Part shown: one piece after another, positions 11,101-21,552 of the stretch
Numbering within the stretch: the first letter of the stretch is position 1
How the letters are laid out: each line of letters opens with the position of its first letter
NCBI GenBank assembly: GCA_029962745.1
Contig: CM057167.1
Location: 15,951,785-16,015,784 of the forward strand
Direction of reading: 5' to 3'
Length of the DNA stretch: 64,000 bases
From: Echinometra lucunter
Lineage: Eukaryota > Echinodermata > Echinoidea > Camarodonta > Echinometridae
Made by a program: the position numbers and the translations under genes
The notes under the pieces: model-generated
The model's input: only the letters and a program-made list of their open reading frames with translations
Told to the model about the DNA's origin: nothing
The model's database searches: none

Positions 11101-11912
11101 AAATTGGTCTTATTATCACATAACAATACAGAACGACAATTTCCAATTATAAACCAAAACTGCACATTGATTTTCCATGATTTAAGAGACTGATAATCGT
11201 CTGCGCATATAGTTTTTACAATATTATATGTCAAATCACTGTCTTGCAATTTTCAGCTTCCTACTAATTGGCGGTGGACATCAAAGGAAGATGACAAAAA
11301 CCAGGCAAAAACATTTACGCAATATAGTTTTCTAAAGAGAAAAAAAAAAAAAAAATGGTAAGACTAGCTGATTGTTGATTTGGTAAATTTTCTAAATTAT
11401 TCCCATAGGAAATGCACTTTCGTTGTTCAGTAATACAATTCAATTTTTAGGTCACCTAAATGTCGCGTATGCAGAGAGGGGATGCGATTGGAATTGGCTC
11501 AAACTTCAAAGACTGCTTGTCTTTGAAAATTTTTTATATCTTTATTTTCTGTAGGTATTTGAGTATTCATGGTAGAAGTTTGATAAATAATTAGAGAATA
11601 TCGTACTTGATATGACTGAGTCTATGAAAAGTGTTCGGTAATAGGATACACTTCCATACATGTTTTAAGTGAGTGTATTATACCATGCCAGCAGGCTGGA
11701 TACAACAGAATTTTTCAATATATGGGACCGAAGCCGAACATCTCGCTTACCCTTTCAGCATATTTCTGGGTCTCAAATGCCTTCCTGTAACCCAATTCAA
11801 TACGTTCATACTTCACAAGTGCTGTTATCAAAGTCCTCAGTAAATTTATTCGGTTTTCAGGCCCACCGGCCATCCGATAGTAAGGTTTTAGCTTAAATCT
11901 CACTTTCCTCAT
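8127..11912 (-). CDS. MRPL17: Mitochondrial ribosomal protein bL17m (copy A)
   Basis: Three coding exons on the minus strand: 11912-11751, 10030-9962 and 8525-8127, all phase 0 with GT-AG introns, giving 209 residues. bL17m is a nuclear-encoded protein of the mitochondrial 39S large subunit, near the exit-tunnel side. Exon 1 carries the signature RINLLRTLITALVKYERIE (about 21-39), the conserved L17 helix and loop. Exon 2 (55-77) includes the conserved KIADFWL. Exon 3 contains HKLFKVLGPRF and a ~60-residue C-terminal extension, so the protein is longer than human (175). The start Met aligns with the family N-terminus. Intron 2 holds a tandem repeat and a LINE tail. Copy B differs at only two residues seen by eye (Thr/Ala and Val/Ala near the C-terminus). 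Confidence 0.93.
8860..8876. repeat. Poly-C tract in MRPL17 intron 2 (A)
   Basis: Seventeen consecutive C, also present in copy B (26741-26756). Its length is prone to assembly error. Confidence 0.9.
8968..9400. repeat. Diverged tandem repeat with TGACCTTTGACC motifs (A)
   Basis: About three degenerate units of roughly 150 bp in intron 2 of MRPL17. Each has 'tttgacctttgacc', then a 'ttgaggtccct' block, 'acaaatgggc', 'aaaagtta' and 'aaacttgc'. Read on the minus strand the core is AGGTCAAAGGTCA, two half-sites spaced by one base. The same array is in copy B at 26850-27282. Confidence 0.75.
9563..9956 (-). mobile_element. CR1/L2-type LINE 3' end in MRPL17 intron 2 (A)
   Basis: The minus-strand frame 9956-9657 encodes 99 residues ending a reverse-transcriptase ORF2. 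The ALVLWNNLPNSLRNIDTID segment is the classic tail motif of CR1/L2/Jockey-like ORF2. It is followed by a short 3' UTR with 'gcgctatgc' and a terminal (ATT)n run at 9563-9582, the usual 3' end of this group. 5'-truncated and shared with copy B (27445-27831), so it predates the split of the copies. Confidence 0.75.
10031..11750 (-). other. MRPL17 intron 1 (A)
   Basis: Non-coding. A segment from about 10551 to 11270 begins 'tgtcgtgttggg' and has a 'cttttataa' box near 10813, which made me consider a solo LTR. No target duplication or partner LTR was found. A poly-A run lies at 11340. The site at about 10284-10290 is the empty counterpart of the Pearl-like insert in copy B. Confidence 0.5.
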
Positions 11913-11956
11913 GTTTTTCCTGTTGTGACGAAGTTTGAGTTTATGGAACGCTGCAG

Positions 11957-11980
11957 ATGCGCTGCATGCGCGCGTGCGGC
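11957..11980. promoter_or_regulatory. NRF1-like GC palindrome upstream of MRPL17 (A)
   Basis: About 50 bp upstream of the start codon lies 'gctgcatgcgcgcgtgcg', resembling the GCGCATGCGC core bound by NRF1, a common activator of nuclear mitochondrial genes in animals. It is identical in copy B (near 30778-30798). The function is inferred from the motif and position only. Confidence 0.35.
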
Positions 11981-12184
11981 TACTATATTAGCTAGGAATG
12001 ATGGGGTTGGTCGGTGGGGGGTTGTCAGCAGTTTTTCTTTTTTTCTTTCTTTTTTTTCTGTGCAATCTTATGATGTTGTTATTAAAGTTTACATTAAAAT
12101 ATAACTTCCCACTTAAATGGGGAAAATTATTCAGAGATTATTACCTTGGACATTTGAGAGGTAAAAATAGTATTTCCGTGTAGC

Positions 12185-12400
12185 ATTGGCGTAAATCCCG
12201 GGGGGGGGGGGGGCGTAACAGTGGCGTAACTCTGGGCGTACAGTGGCGTAACTACGGGGGGGGGGCACGGAGGCACGTGCCCCCCAATCGGCTGGCAAAA
12301 AAAGAAGAAGAAGAAGAAGAAGAGAAGAAGAAGAAGAAGAAGAAGAAGAAGAAGAAGAAGAAGAAGAAGAAGAGAAAGAAAGGAGAAGCAAAGAGAAAGA
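12185..12400. repeat. Poly-G / GGCGTAAC repeats and (GAA)n microsatellite (A)
   Basis: Contains G runs (12200-12213 and near 12256), three 'ggcgtaac' motifs and 'ggcacgtgccccccaatc', followed by (GAA)n at about 12300-12396. Copy B has a longer GAA tract (31124-31235). The long Leu/Ser and Lys/Glu frames here are artefacts. Confidence 0.85.
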
Positions 12401-13067
12401 AAGGGGGAAGGAAAAGGAAAATGGTATATATCGTGAAAGGGCTCTCTCGCTTCGCTCGCTAGCATTTAAGTAACTTTACCAATGCCGATGCTATTCTTAT
12501 GAAAGGAATCAGTTTGCACCTGTGTCTCAATATGATGTTATATAGGCTGCTATTGTTCCACTCATAGAATATTAACCACATCTGGATTCCACTCCAAGAA
12601 GTTTACCTAAAAAGGGCCCTTTCCATATATGGCCTAGAAAAAATAAAACAAAAATTCCCATCTGTTCGTTTGCTAGCTCGCTACTCCCGCTAGTAAAAGC
12701 TAAGAAACAAAATTATTTCGGGCACGGCGATCATATTTTAAGAAGCGAGTTAGCAAAGTATCATAATGTTTGTGCAGCGAGGAGGTTCACAAAGTTACCC
12801 AAAATTCTACTGTATTTTGCTGACGAATCTATACAGGGGGGGGGGGGGGGGGGGGGGGGGGGGAGGGGGGAGGCTTCGCTGACTTTGCTCGCTTGTAAAA
12901 TCAGACGGGTTTCGGACGGTGAGCAAGGTACCTAAAACGGATTCATATTCAGCACACAGGGGATCGAATTGATTACGTTTATATTTCGATGACGAAATAT
13001 CACTTCTACAAGTGAAAACAGTATATTTTCCTCGCTCTTTGCGTTCGCTTGTTAAATAATTGTTTAA
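12401..13067. other. Non-coding right end of copy A
   Basis: No gene seen. It includes a 28-base G-rich run at about 12836-12863 and short 'gctcgct' palindromes. It ends at TTTAA, the insertion site of the Harbinger element. Confidence 0.5.
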
Positions 13068-13070
13068 TAA

Positions 13071-13108
13071 TGCTAGGTTCCCACTGCCGATCAAACCAGC
13101 CCGACCAA
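13071..13108 (+). repeat. Left terminal inverted repeat of the Harbinger element
   Basis: Starts TGCTAGGTTCCCACTGCCGA and continues with 'tcaaaccagcccgaccaag'. The complement is found at 21011-21046 with a few mismatches. Confidence 0.9.
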
Positions 13109-13560
13109 GCCCGATCAAGCTATTTTGGCCTGGTCGGGCTCGGTCGGCAAGGGCGATCGGGGTCGGTCTACCTTGATCGGTATCGATCTGGCTTCCTACA
13201 CGACATTTTTTGGCATGCCAAAAAATATCGTGTAGGAGTCGTGAAGGCAAGCCATCGTACAGCGATCGTGTACTGATCGAGTAGAGATCGAGTTGATCGA
13301 AAATCGATCGTGTAGAGGTCTAGTTTGGTCGGGGTGGATTTTTTCCGCCGATCACTACCCGATCATCTCGATTCACACACAACTTCTACACGATTGGTTC
13401 CCGATCAACTCGATCAACAACTCAACTGCTTCACGATCGATACATGTCTGCCCTGAACACTTACTCGACCGAACTCGCTCACTTCTCGACTGCTTTACGA
13501 TCACATCCCAATCACTTCTCGACCGCACTCGATCTTTCGGATCGCAACTCAACCAAGGGC
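13109..13560. repeat. Left subterminal GATCG/TCGA-rich block
   Basis: Dense short repeats of GATCG, CGATC, ACTCGA and TTCTCGACC on both strands, plus the near-perfect palindrome at 13195-13236 (arms of 'cctacacga', a T/A run and 'ggcatgcc' at the centre). A comparable block lies inside the right end (20750-21010). Subterminal repeats in Harbinger elements are typical binding sites for the Myb-like partner and transposase; that role is inferred here. Confidence 0.7.
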
Positions 13561-13693
13561 AAAGACACAATTACGTGCTGATCTTATCACATTTTCTTCG
13601 TACCAGTAGGCCTATTATTGATATTAAAATTAATCAGTTCTGGAATTGGGAGTGATAACAGGTGACTACTTGCAGCTCTTCACATACTCCAAC

Positions 13694-14280
13694 ATGCCGC
13701 GTAGAACTAAACGTAAAGCTGCGACAGCTGCTGATACAGATGATGGCAATGAATCGACATCTTCAACATCTTCAGTCACAAGGCCCCAAGAGCGTACAGC
13801 AGCACCTCAAACCGAAGACTCCCCTGCCAAACACACCCGAAGACAAGAGCACATGAAAAGAAGTGTCAGTGCTACTGCTGCGTCATCTGATGTGACTGAA
13901 AGTGAAAATGTAGCTACAACCTCGGCCATCTCACCTCCTGTAGAAATCCCTCGGTTGACCAAGAAAAAAACGAACGTGCAGCAATTGGCAGCTCCTCCAC
14001 CTCGGAACCAATCCCCAAGCAATAGCACAGAAAGTCAAGAGCAGGAACAGCCTCGCTTCCCGCAGAAAGAGGTAGGCCTAAATACTTGTATTGATGCATT
14101 TTTTTCTTTTTACTTTTGTATATAAAAAAATATCAGTAAGAGCAATTCTTTAAATTCCTTATACATTAAACGTGGACCCCTATATAAAAAACAGCATCTT
14201 TTGCTGATGAGGGTGCTTCCGTCCCACAAGTGGCAAATAAATAAATAAATAAATGTATAATTTCCTTGTAGTACCCGCCC

Positions 14281-14321
<41 letters not shown>

Positions 14322-15825
14322 TGATCATTTACAGTGGTAGGCCTATAATTTATGAACATTGATTTTATTCAGACTGAATTCAAAACCCGGAAGTCCATGC
14401 GTCGAATGCTCACTCAGGATGAAGAGGACGATCTCGTGACGTGGCTGAGGGAGCACACCTTTCTGTACGATAAGTCATCTGCCCAGTTCAAAATGAGAGA
14501 AAAAAAGAGCAGGACATGGCGGGAAAAGGAGGACGAATTGGACTTGAATCCCGGAGATCTGTCATCGATTTGGTATCTCAACATGAGAACCCTGTTTTCC
14601 AGACTCATCAAGACATCTCGCAAGTCAGGATCTGGTGCTGCAGAGCGAACAGCAAGACAGGAATGGATTCTGAACAAATTTGAATTCATCCGGCCATACC
14701 TGGTTCAGTTGCGTCATCAGAGAGGATCCAATGTAAGATTTTTTTCTCTCTCTCTTTCTTTTTCCTTTCTTTTTCCTTTCTTTTTTCCTTCTTCAATTTT
14801 TCGGCAAAAGGCTTTTGGAATATCACCCAGTAAACCCTTTTATCAAATAAGTACTCCAGATAGCCTGTCAACATACTCTATAAGATAAAAACAAAATGCC
14901 AAAAGACCATGGGACAATGAGATTTAGTGCTAATTACAGTGTGCTTTTCAATTATAAAAATGTTGATATTGTAGTCCAACTCTAATGAATGTTCACATTG
15001 TGCATAATATGGATGGATATACAGATATTTCCATTTACTTTATGTCCAATATATTTGTAGTTTGCTGAAAAGAGGAAGGAGCTTGCCCAAGAGGAAACAG
15101 ATGATGATGGTGATGCCGCTTCTGATTTGTCAGCACCATCAACTTCATCTGGAGGCGGTCAAAAAGCAGCTAGTGCAATCTCCTCGCTGACATCTGAGTT
15201 GGAGTCCGTGCGTGGTGCCATTACAGGTGCACGGGATGCAGCTTCTCAGAGTGGCCAGTTTTTGGTGTACTTGATGCGCCAAATGGATCAGCAAAGGATG
15301 AATTCGTTCATCACCCGAGTCACTAGGCAGGCTCTCGACCTTGTGGATGAGAGCCGAGAGGAGAAATTGCGACTGACAGCTCAGGAGGCAGCTCCGCAGG
15401 CACCTAAGCAGGCAACAACATCAATGTTTACCCTACCTAATGTTCCCTCACATCAGTTCTCAGCAAACAGAAGACGAGCTCCCCCTTCATCAGCCGCTGG
15501 ATCAGCAGGGCAACACCACCAGCAGTTCAGACAGCAGCAACAACTTCAGGACTTTCAGCTTGCCACAAACATAGCTGCAGCTGCACCACCAGCCCATCTC
15601 ACTCCTCAGATGTCATACTATTCCCATCTACAGCCACCCAATGTGCAACCTTTTCTCTCGCAACAGCCAGAGAGCAATTTCCCTGCAGCTGTCTCAACAA
15701 CCACTACATCTGTCATCCGTCGTGCCATGGATATTGTCTGTACACCAAGCACTTCCTTCAGCCTCAGCCAAGAGACAATTGAAGCAGACATTGACGACTC
15801 TAGCATCTGTCATCAGATTGACTGA
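13694..15825 (+). CDS. MADF/Myb-like partner protein of Harbinger element
   Basis: Three exons, 13694-14071, 14373-14732 and 15061-15825, phase-0 GT-AG introns, 500 residues. Exon 1 encodes a basic start (PRRTKRKAA) and a low-complexity Ser/Thr/Glu/Pro region. Exon 2 is the DNA-binding domain, of MADF (trihelix Myb-like) type: acidic DEEDDLVTWLREH, LYDKSSAQFK, then Trp/Leu-spaced helices. Exon 3 has an acidic start, a helical segment and a Gln-rich tail. In PIF/Harbinger elements such a protein works with the nuclease, carries it into the nucleus and binds the element ends. The frame is fully intact, unlike the nuclease. A possible AATAAA signal is at 16232. The start Met follows in-frame upstream codons but is the first to fit a basic head. 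Confidence 0.85.
14285..14315. repeat. (GA)n microsatellite in MADF intron 1
   Basis: Uninterrupted GA run followed by 'gaatgaatgatc'. Confidence 0.9.
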
Positions 15826-18387
15826 AATGGGCCTATCATTGTAAGAACCGTCATGTCAAAAGCAGCACGGGACGCGCAAGCCCTATGTGAATGAACTGTG
15901 AAAGAACTCGGTATTAGTACTTAAGTCCTTGAACAAAGTTTTACATCTTTGACTTTTGACATTTCTGTTAGAGAATAAGACTTGATATTTGGGTGTTTTT
16001 GAAGGGCATTTGTCCAACTTCGGGTTTTCTTACAAGTTTATCAGAACTGAAAACATATTCTTCATCACGTTATTTATTGAATACCATGGCATAGTTCAAA
16101 ACATGTTGATTTTTTTCTTAAAAGTGAAAGGAGTTGTCATAGACAATCACGGCTAAGTTTACGTTTGACTTGGCCCAAACTTTCCATGATTTCATAGATA
16201 TTGCAAATGTGGTTCGTGATCAAAGGAAATGAATAAACACTCCAGTGATGTCGAATGACATAAGGTTTTGTTCGAAGTAGAGTTTCGGAACTTATTTTTA
16301 GGAGTTTAGTTAATTTCAATTCCAGGAAATTTTGGTGTTCTTTTCTTTCTTTTTATTGCTTTGTAATTGAACCTTGGTTATCTTTCAGATCATAATATCT
16401 TTCACAGACTTGTTGTTCAAGTTTGTATCATTACTTTTTTATTCGCTATATAAGCCAAACTGGATGCATTCAACTGGCACTGAACTTGTGTTATTTAATG
16501 TAGCAGCACAAAAAACACTAATACAAAAATTTCAAAGCTCCGCGAATAGTCAATGGTGACTGTAATGAGAACTCCGAAGTGCCCAATGGATGCTGGCTTT
16601 ATTCTTAAAGCGAACGTTGATTTTGTAAACGTTGACACTGTTTAAGAGAGCTTGTGTTATTAACATTATTATTTCATGATGTTGGGATAATGTACTTCCT
16701 TGCCTGTTGTGTTAGAGCTAAAGAGAATTTCATCTTTATTAATTCTTTATGAAGTTTTGTGTTTTTGGAAGTTTGAATCATACCGTCTTTAGGTATTCCA
16801 CGAGCACGTAATATCTGTTGAATTTAATATCGAGTGTACTGTGGAATGTCTAAAAGCAGGGGCAGGAAACAGTATTTCAAATATTTTAAAGTTCCAAAAA
16901 GAAGATGAAGAAAAAAGCAGTGTTGTGAGCTCAGAAGTGCCCAATTACTGACTTTGTAATATGTAAAATCTGTTTTCTTTTCTTTGATAAAACTTTACTG
17001 TGTAAGTTGTGTTATTAAAAGTTAAATTTTGTGTACGTTTTATGCTGTTGCGAAAATATATATTTCTTATGCCGTAGTGTGTAATCTAAAGTAATCTAAT
17101 ATTCACTACCATAACAATGAACTCTTTATCATGAACAAGCAATCATTCCATTATCAAAAGTGGGTCTTGTATAACCTCTCCCCAGCCTACACACATACAA
17201 CTCGAAATATCATCTTAATATGATACATTACAAAAATTATTAGAAAAGATAGCTGTATCATGATTATGGATCACTGTGCTATTTATTGCTAAAGTCCTTA
17301 TGACTATTTAAACAGCCCTTTCCAAAATAAAAAGTGAGTTTTGACATGAATATGTGGACAATCAGTAGACCTATAGTACAGTGATTAGACAGTGACAGTG
17401 AACATTACTGAAATTCAGATTGAAAGTCTTCAAAATCAGGCACGAAAGAGTTCTGCTACAGAAGGTTCTAAATCCATTTCAGTTTTGTTCCAAAGAGGTG
17501 CTAAATTCGTATCAGTTTTGTTCAAAAGGTGCTAAACCCATGAAATAAAATTTAAAATGTCAACATGATTGGGGGAGACCTACTTCTGTTGCAGTGTGCT
17601 TTCACACCACAATGATACATTACTTTGACGGGGGCATAATTATTATAGCACTTTCTATAACCCAAACTTACTTATTTATTTATTCATTATTATTTTTTTA
17701 AATAATTCTATGAAGTAGATGGAGTATCTTTTGGAAATGAACATTATTGTTTCCAAAATGTGCTAAATAAATTCAAAATCAAAGTTAGTTATTTTTTCAT
17801 ATGAGTATGGCGATTTTGCAGCAGATTTATACAATCCATGAACATTACAAAAATATATCGCAAGAATGAACAGAAAGCCAAAATCGAACATTATATATAT
17901 ACTGTTCGATTTGGCTTTGTGTTCATTCTTGCGATATACTCTGATGAGTGCAAGTCGAAAAGCTTTAGTATGTCTCTCTTCAATGCGATTTTCCGATTCT
18001 GTAGTACCAAACATCTTTTCAATTACAAAAATACTGTAATTCTGATGCAAAGATTATAAAGCAAGAAAATCATGCAAGAAAATTAGTTTCGATCCAAAAG
18101 TGATAAGTTCAGTTCAGTTTGTTCGAAAAGTTTCTTATCCATGAATTACAAAAAAAAAAGAATATAAATTGCCTAAAAGTAAAAGAAGGGGGAAAAAAGA
18201 ACAATGAGGAGACCTAGATTTTTTTCTTCTTAAGTGTGATTTCATAGTCCTGAGATAGAGTACTTCCGTGGGGCATATGGTAGTTTCTAACAACACGCAA
18301 ATACACCTTTTGGAAGAGAACTCCTCATACAATCATATATCACTGTGTATATACAGAATAGAGCGATTAAGGAGTCACTGTAGTGAA
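15826..18387. other. AT-rich interior of Harbinger element
   Basis: The MADF 3' UTR, then 2.2 kb without a convincing gene. It contains an imperfect long hairpin (arms 17854-17891 and 17902-17938) immediately followed by a CTGATGAG...TCGAAA block (17941-17960), similar to 62878-62897. This may be an insert inside the transposon. Confidence 0.5.
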
Positions 18388-20751
18388 CTAAATCATATCG
18401 TGTTGCCAATCCACTGAACCAGCTGGGGAATTAAAGTAGTGCTTGAGGTAGTGCCTCTGGTGGACCCCTGAGAATGTTGACACATTCTTTCCATGGGTAT
18501 GGTCACCATCTGTCATCTGTCTTCCTTGACGCCATTCACCAGGTATTAGATGGTTGTCCTCAGCTTCATGGTCGATGGTCTGTCGTGCGATATCAGGATA
18601 TCGGATCCGGAGAAGGTTGTGAAGTGTTACACACGCAAGAATGATAGAGTCAACGGTCTCTGGAGATTGGTTTCAAGCAGCCGAGAAGACACTGAAAGCG
18701 CATAGCGAGAAGCCCGAAAGCATTCTCGACAACACGTCTCGCCCGTGAAAGTCTGTTTGAAAAGGCAAATAATATTAATGTTTTAAGTATTGTGTGCAGT
18801 GCAAGTACCTTGGCAAATTACAATGGGTCTGAAGGGGGAGTTAAAGAGATGCGGAATGCATTAATTTCGAAATAAGCCTTATGATAAGGGGGGAAAACAG
18901 AATGGAATTCTACTTCTTTTTTCTATTCTTTTCAAAAAAGAAACGCTTATTAATTAAAGAGGAATTCGCAGAACAGAATATATTTTATCATAATATTACA
19001 TGTGAACAGGTTGAGATTGTGACTAATATATTCATCTTAAAAACAATGTTAATATGGCCAACCAAAATGACCAAAGGAACAAGAATCTCATATTACATTT
19101 GAAGGAGACGATAACAAGATTTACATTATTGACTAACCTATAATTAAATATCCTCTCTTCGTAGGTCAGGTTGTGTCTCGAATAGGGCTTCATCATCCAG
19201 CACCTTCAAGGGAAAGCGTCATCTCCTATTAGGTAGTATGGGGTTGTCCTTATCATCACCAGGCAGTGGGGTGGGCGGTGGCAGACCAAGGTTGCTCTCC
19301 TCCAGCATGGTTTTGAGTCACAGTTATTGAACAGCTGGGCGTCGGACGCACTTCCATTGGCCCCAACACTGACCCAAATAAACTTATAGTTTGCGTCCAC
19401 CAGCGCAAGAAGTATTAGGGAAAAGAACCCTTATAATTGTAGAACAACGAACCAGAATTCTTCGGTTTCTTTATCCTGACATGTTTTGCCGTCTATTGCC
19501 CCGCAGACATGTGGAAAGTTCCACTTGGTTTGGAAGTCACTGGCAATTTCCTGCCACTGCTCAGGGTGGTGACGATGGCTGGCAGAACTTCTTCAGAATA
19601 CTCCTGTATCACAGCTTCCAATACTTCTGGGACGAACTTGCTGATGGTATTTTTCCCCACTCGGAACGAGTACATCAGCTCTGCATATGAGGCACCAGTT
19701 GCCAGATGACGAAGGGTAATGGCCAACTTTAATCCAGGTTGCAGGGCCTTCCCTAAAATTAAGAAAGAATTTGAATATTAATGCCCTCAGAAACCGTCAT
19801 GGTGTGGTACATATCTCTCATTGTACATGGAGGCAGAGAAATTACATCTTCTAATTGGTCTCTGTGGTTCTCCAGTGATTGCAAACCGCATCAACAAAAC
19901 AAGAATAGCATCACATAAAACTTCAGTATGACGCCTCATGCATAAAAATGAATGATAGATGCCAGAGAGAACGGGACAATATGAAGACATTTTCTCTACA
20001 GAACACTAGTACAGACTCGTTATAACATTACCACGTGATAGAAAGACTTAGTGCAATGACTTGAAAGAGCATGCATGAAGTCCTGTGGTAGCAAGTAGGT
20101 CTGTGAGATACCTTCTGGTTGTAAGTATTCCCTGGGTCGGGGGTCATCATTTCGACATAGCGATTCTGTGGTAACGTCCCCAAATAATACAGGACATTTC
20201 CGGGGTACTTTCCTGTGGTAACTCCCAGAGAATTACGAAATGAGTATCAATAGATTTATATTTGAAACGACTATGTCATCATGCTTTTAAAAAGGGTGTA
20301 ATTACCTGAAGTTAGTGTCCTGCTTCTTTATTCGAGGCGATATGCGGTCAAGAAGCTCCCCAATATGTCGGCGTCCACTCTTCAAGGAAATTTTTAAACC
20401 CTTTTGGGTCTCTCTATTAAGCTCATTCAGCAGTTGTTCATATTGTCCAAAGAGCGGTCTCCGAGTCAACCACGGCCTCACCCAGATTTCCCTGTGCCGT
20501 TGCTGCCTATGCGTCCTCCTGCATCTACGTTCATCAACTTCTTCTTTTTCGAGCTGAACCACAGCCATTACCCTGTTTCTCTGGAGCTCTAACCACCTAG
20601 CCCACAACTGTAACTGTTCGATTTCCATCTCTTTCAAGTTTGAGATTGAATGAACCCTGGTAAAAAAAATGAGTACTGTACCATCAGCTGACGATAATGT
20701 TTGTGCAACCACAGTCAATTCACCACTGATCTTGGATCTCTTTTCGAACAA
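18388..20751 (-). pseudogene. Harbinger DDE nuclease (DDE_Tnp_4), frameshifted
   Basis: Minus-strand exons cover about 20751-20306 (N-terminal REIWVRPWLTRRPLFGQYEQ), about 19746-19138 and 18752-18388. The middle part has KLAITLRHLATG, the first catalytic Asp in GAIDGKH, the second in GANGSASDAQLF, and YYLIGDDAF. The last part has the Glu in RRVVENAFG. The DDE triad is therefore recognisable. The frame breaks near 19570, 19485, 19425, 19310, 19207 and 18660, mostly in short homopolymers, and the first exon joins out of frame. The enzyme normally cuts and pastes the element; this copy cannot make it unless the breaks are sequence errors. The host gene exons in the window show no such errors, favouring true decay. 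Confidence 0.88.
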
Positions 20752-21010
20752 GTTGATCTGCTTGGGTCTAGATTGTGTAGAGGATCGGATGGACGTCCAG
20801 CTAGTCTAGTAGGGATCACGTTGGATCGTATGTAGATCGGGAATGATCGAGAAGAGATCTAAGTAGTGGTCGACTGTACGTCGTGAAGGAGTCGTGAATG
20901 GTCGAATAGGGTCGTGAATGGTCAAATAGCGGTCGGGAAGAGCTCGTGTTTAGGCATGTGGTCGGGATTGGTCGGGGAAAGGAAATGGTGATCGGGCTTG
21001 ATCGGGCTTG
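20750..21010. repeat. Right subterminal GATCG/GTCG-rich block
   Basis: Repeated 'gatcg', 'gtcgtgaa', 'ggtcga' and 'tgtagatcgg' motifs just inside the right TIR, mirroring 13109-13560. Confidence 0.65.
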
Positions 21011-21048
21011 GTTGGGGTTGGTTTGATCGGCAGTGGGAACCTAGCAAT
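21011..21048 (-). repeat. Right terminal inverted repeat of the Harbinger element
   Basis: Reads 'ttggtttgatcggcagtggg' then 'aacctagcaat', complementary to the left end. TAA and one G follow before the gap. Confidence 0.9.
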
Positions 21049-21052
21049 TAAG

Positions 21053-21552
21053 NNNNNNNNNNNNNNNNNNNNNNNNNNNNNNNNNNNNNNNNNNNNNNNN
21101 NNNNNNNNNNNNNNNNNNNNNNNNNNNNNNNNNNNNNNNNNNNNNNNNNNNNNNNNNNNNNNNNNNNNNNNNNNNNNNNNNNNNNNNNNNNNNNNNNNNN
21201 NNNNNNNNNNNNNNNNNNNNNNNNNNNNNNNNNNNNNNNNNNNNNNNNNNNNNNNNNNNNNNNNNNNNNNNNNNNNNNNNNNNNNNNNNNNNNNNNNNNN
21301 NNNNNNNNNNNNNNNNNNNNNNNNNNNNNNNNNNNNNNNNNNNNNNNNNNNNNNNNNNNNNNNNNNNNNNNNNNNNNNNNNNNNNNNNNNNNNNNNNNNN
21401 NNNNNNNNNNNNNNNNNNNNNNNNNNNNNNNNNNNNNNNNNNNNNNNNNNNNNNNNNNNNNNNNNNNNNNNNNNNNNNNNNNNNNNNNNNNNNNNNNNNN
21501 NNNNNNNNNNNNNNNNNNNNNNNNNNNNNNNNNNNNNNNNNNNNNNNNNNNN
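21053..21552. other. Assembly gap, exactly 500 N
   Basis: A round-number N run joining two contigs. It starts one base after the Harbinger target duplication, so the true right flank of copy A is not known. Confidence 1.

Larger units (their letters stand above)
3657..13067. repeat. Duplicated ~9.5-kb segment, copy A
   Basis: Collinear in direct orientation with 22132-31954. Similarity starts abruptly at 'actgtaaacggg' and ends at the TAA where the Harbinger element begins. The MRPL17 part is nearly identical, while the left third has many substitutions and indels. Copy-specific events are a hAT MITE at 6031-6395 (only in A), about 190 bp near 7780-7970 (only in A) and the Pearl-like insert 28165-29109 (only in B). 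This could be an uncollapsed haplotype or a segmental duplication. Confidence 0.9.
13068..21048. mobile_element. PIF/Harbinger DNA transposon, ~8.0 kb
   Basis: The left end (TGCTAGGTTCCCACTGCCGA from 13071) and right end (its complement ending 'cctagcaat' at 21048) form matching terminal inverted repeats of at least 28 bp, extended by similar GATCGGGCTTG blocks. TAA flanks both sides (13065-13067 and 21049-21051), the 3-bp target duplication typical of PIF/Harbinger. Copy B has a single TAA at 31951-31953 and no insert. It encodes the two expected proteins: a MADF/Myb-like partner (plus, intact) and a DDE_Tnp_4 nuclease (minus, broken). Confidence 0.92.

Noticed and set aside
10551..11270. 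Possible solo LTR in MRPL17 intron 1 (TGT start, TATA-like box)
   Set aside because: No matching CA end with target duplication, no primer-binding site and no second LTR.
12127..12465. Long Leu/Ser and Lys/Glu-rich open frames over (GAA)n, also at 30962-31335
   Set aside because: They are translations of a trinucleotide microsatellite and change length between copies A and B.
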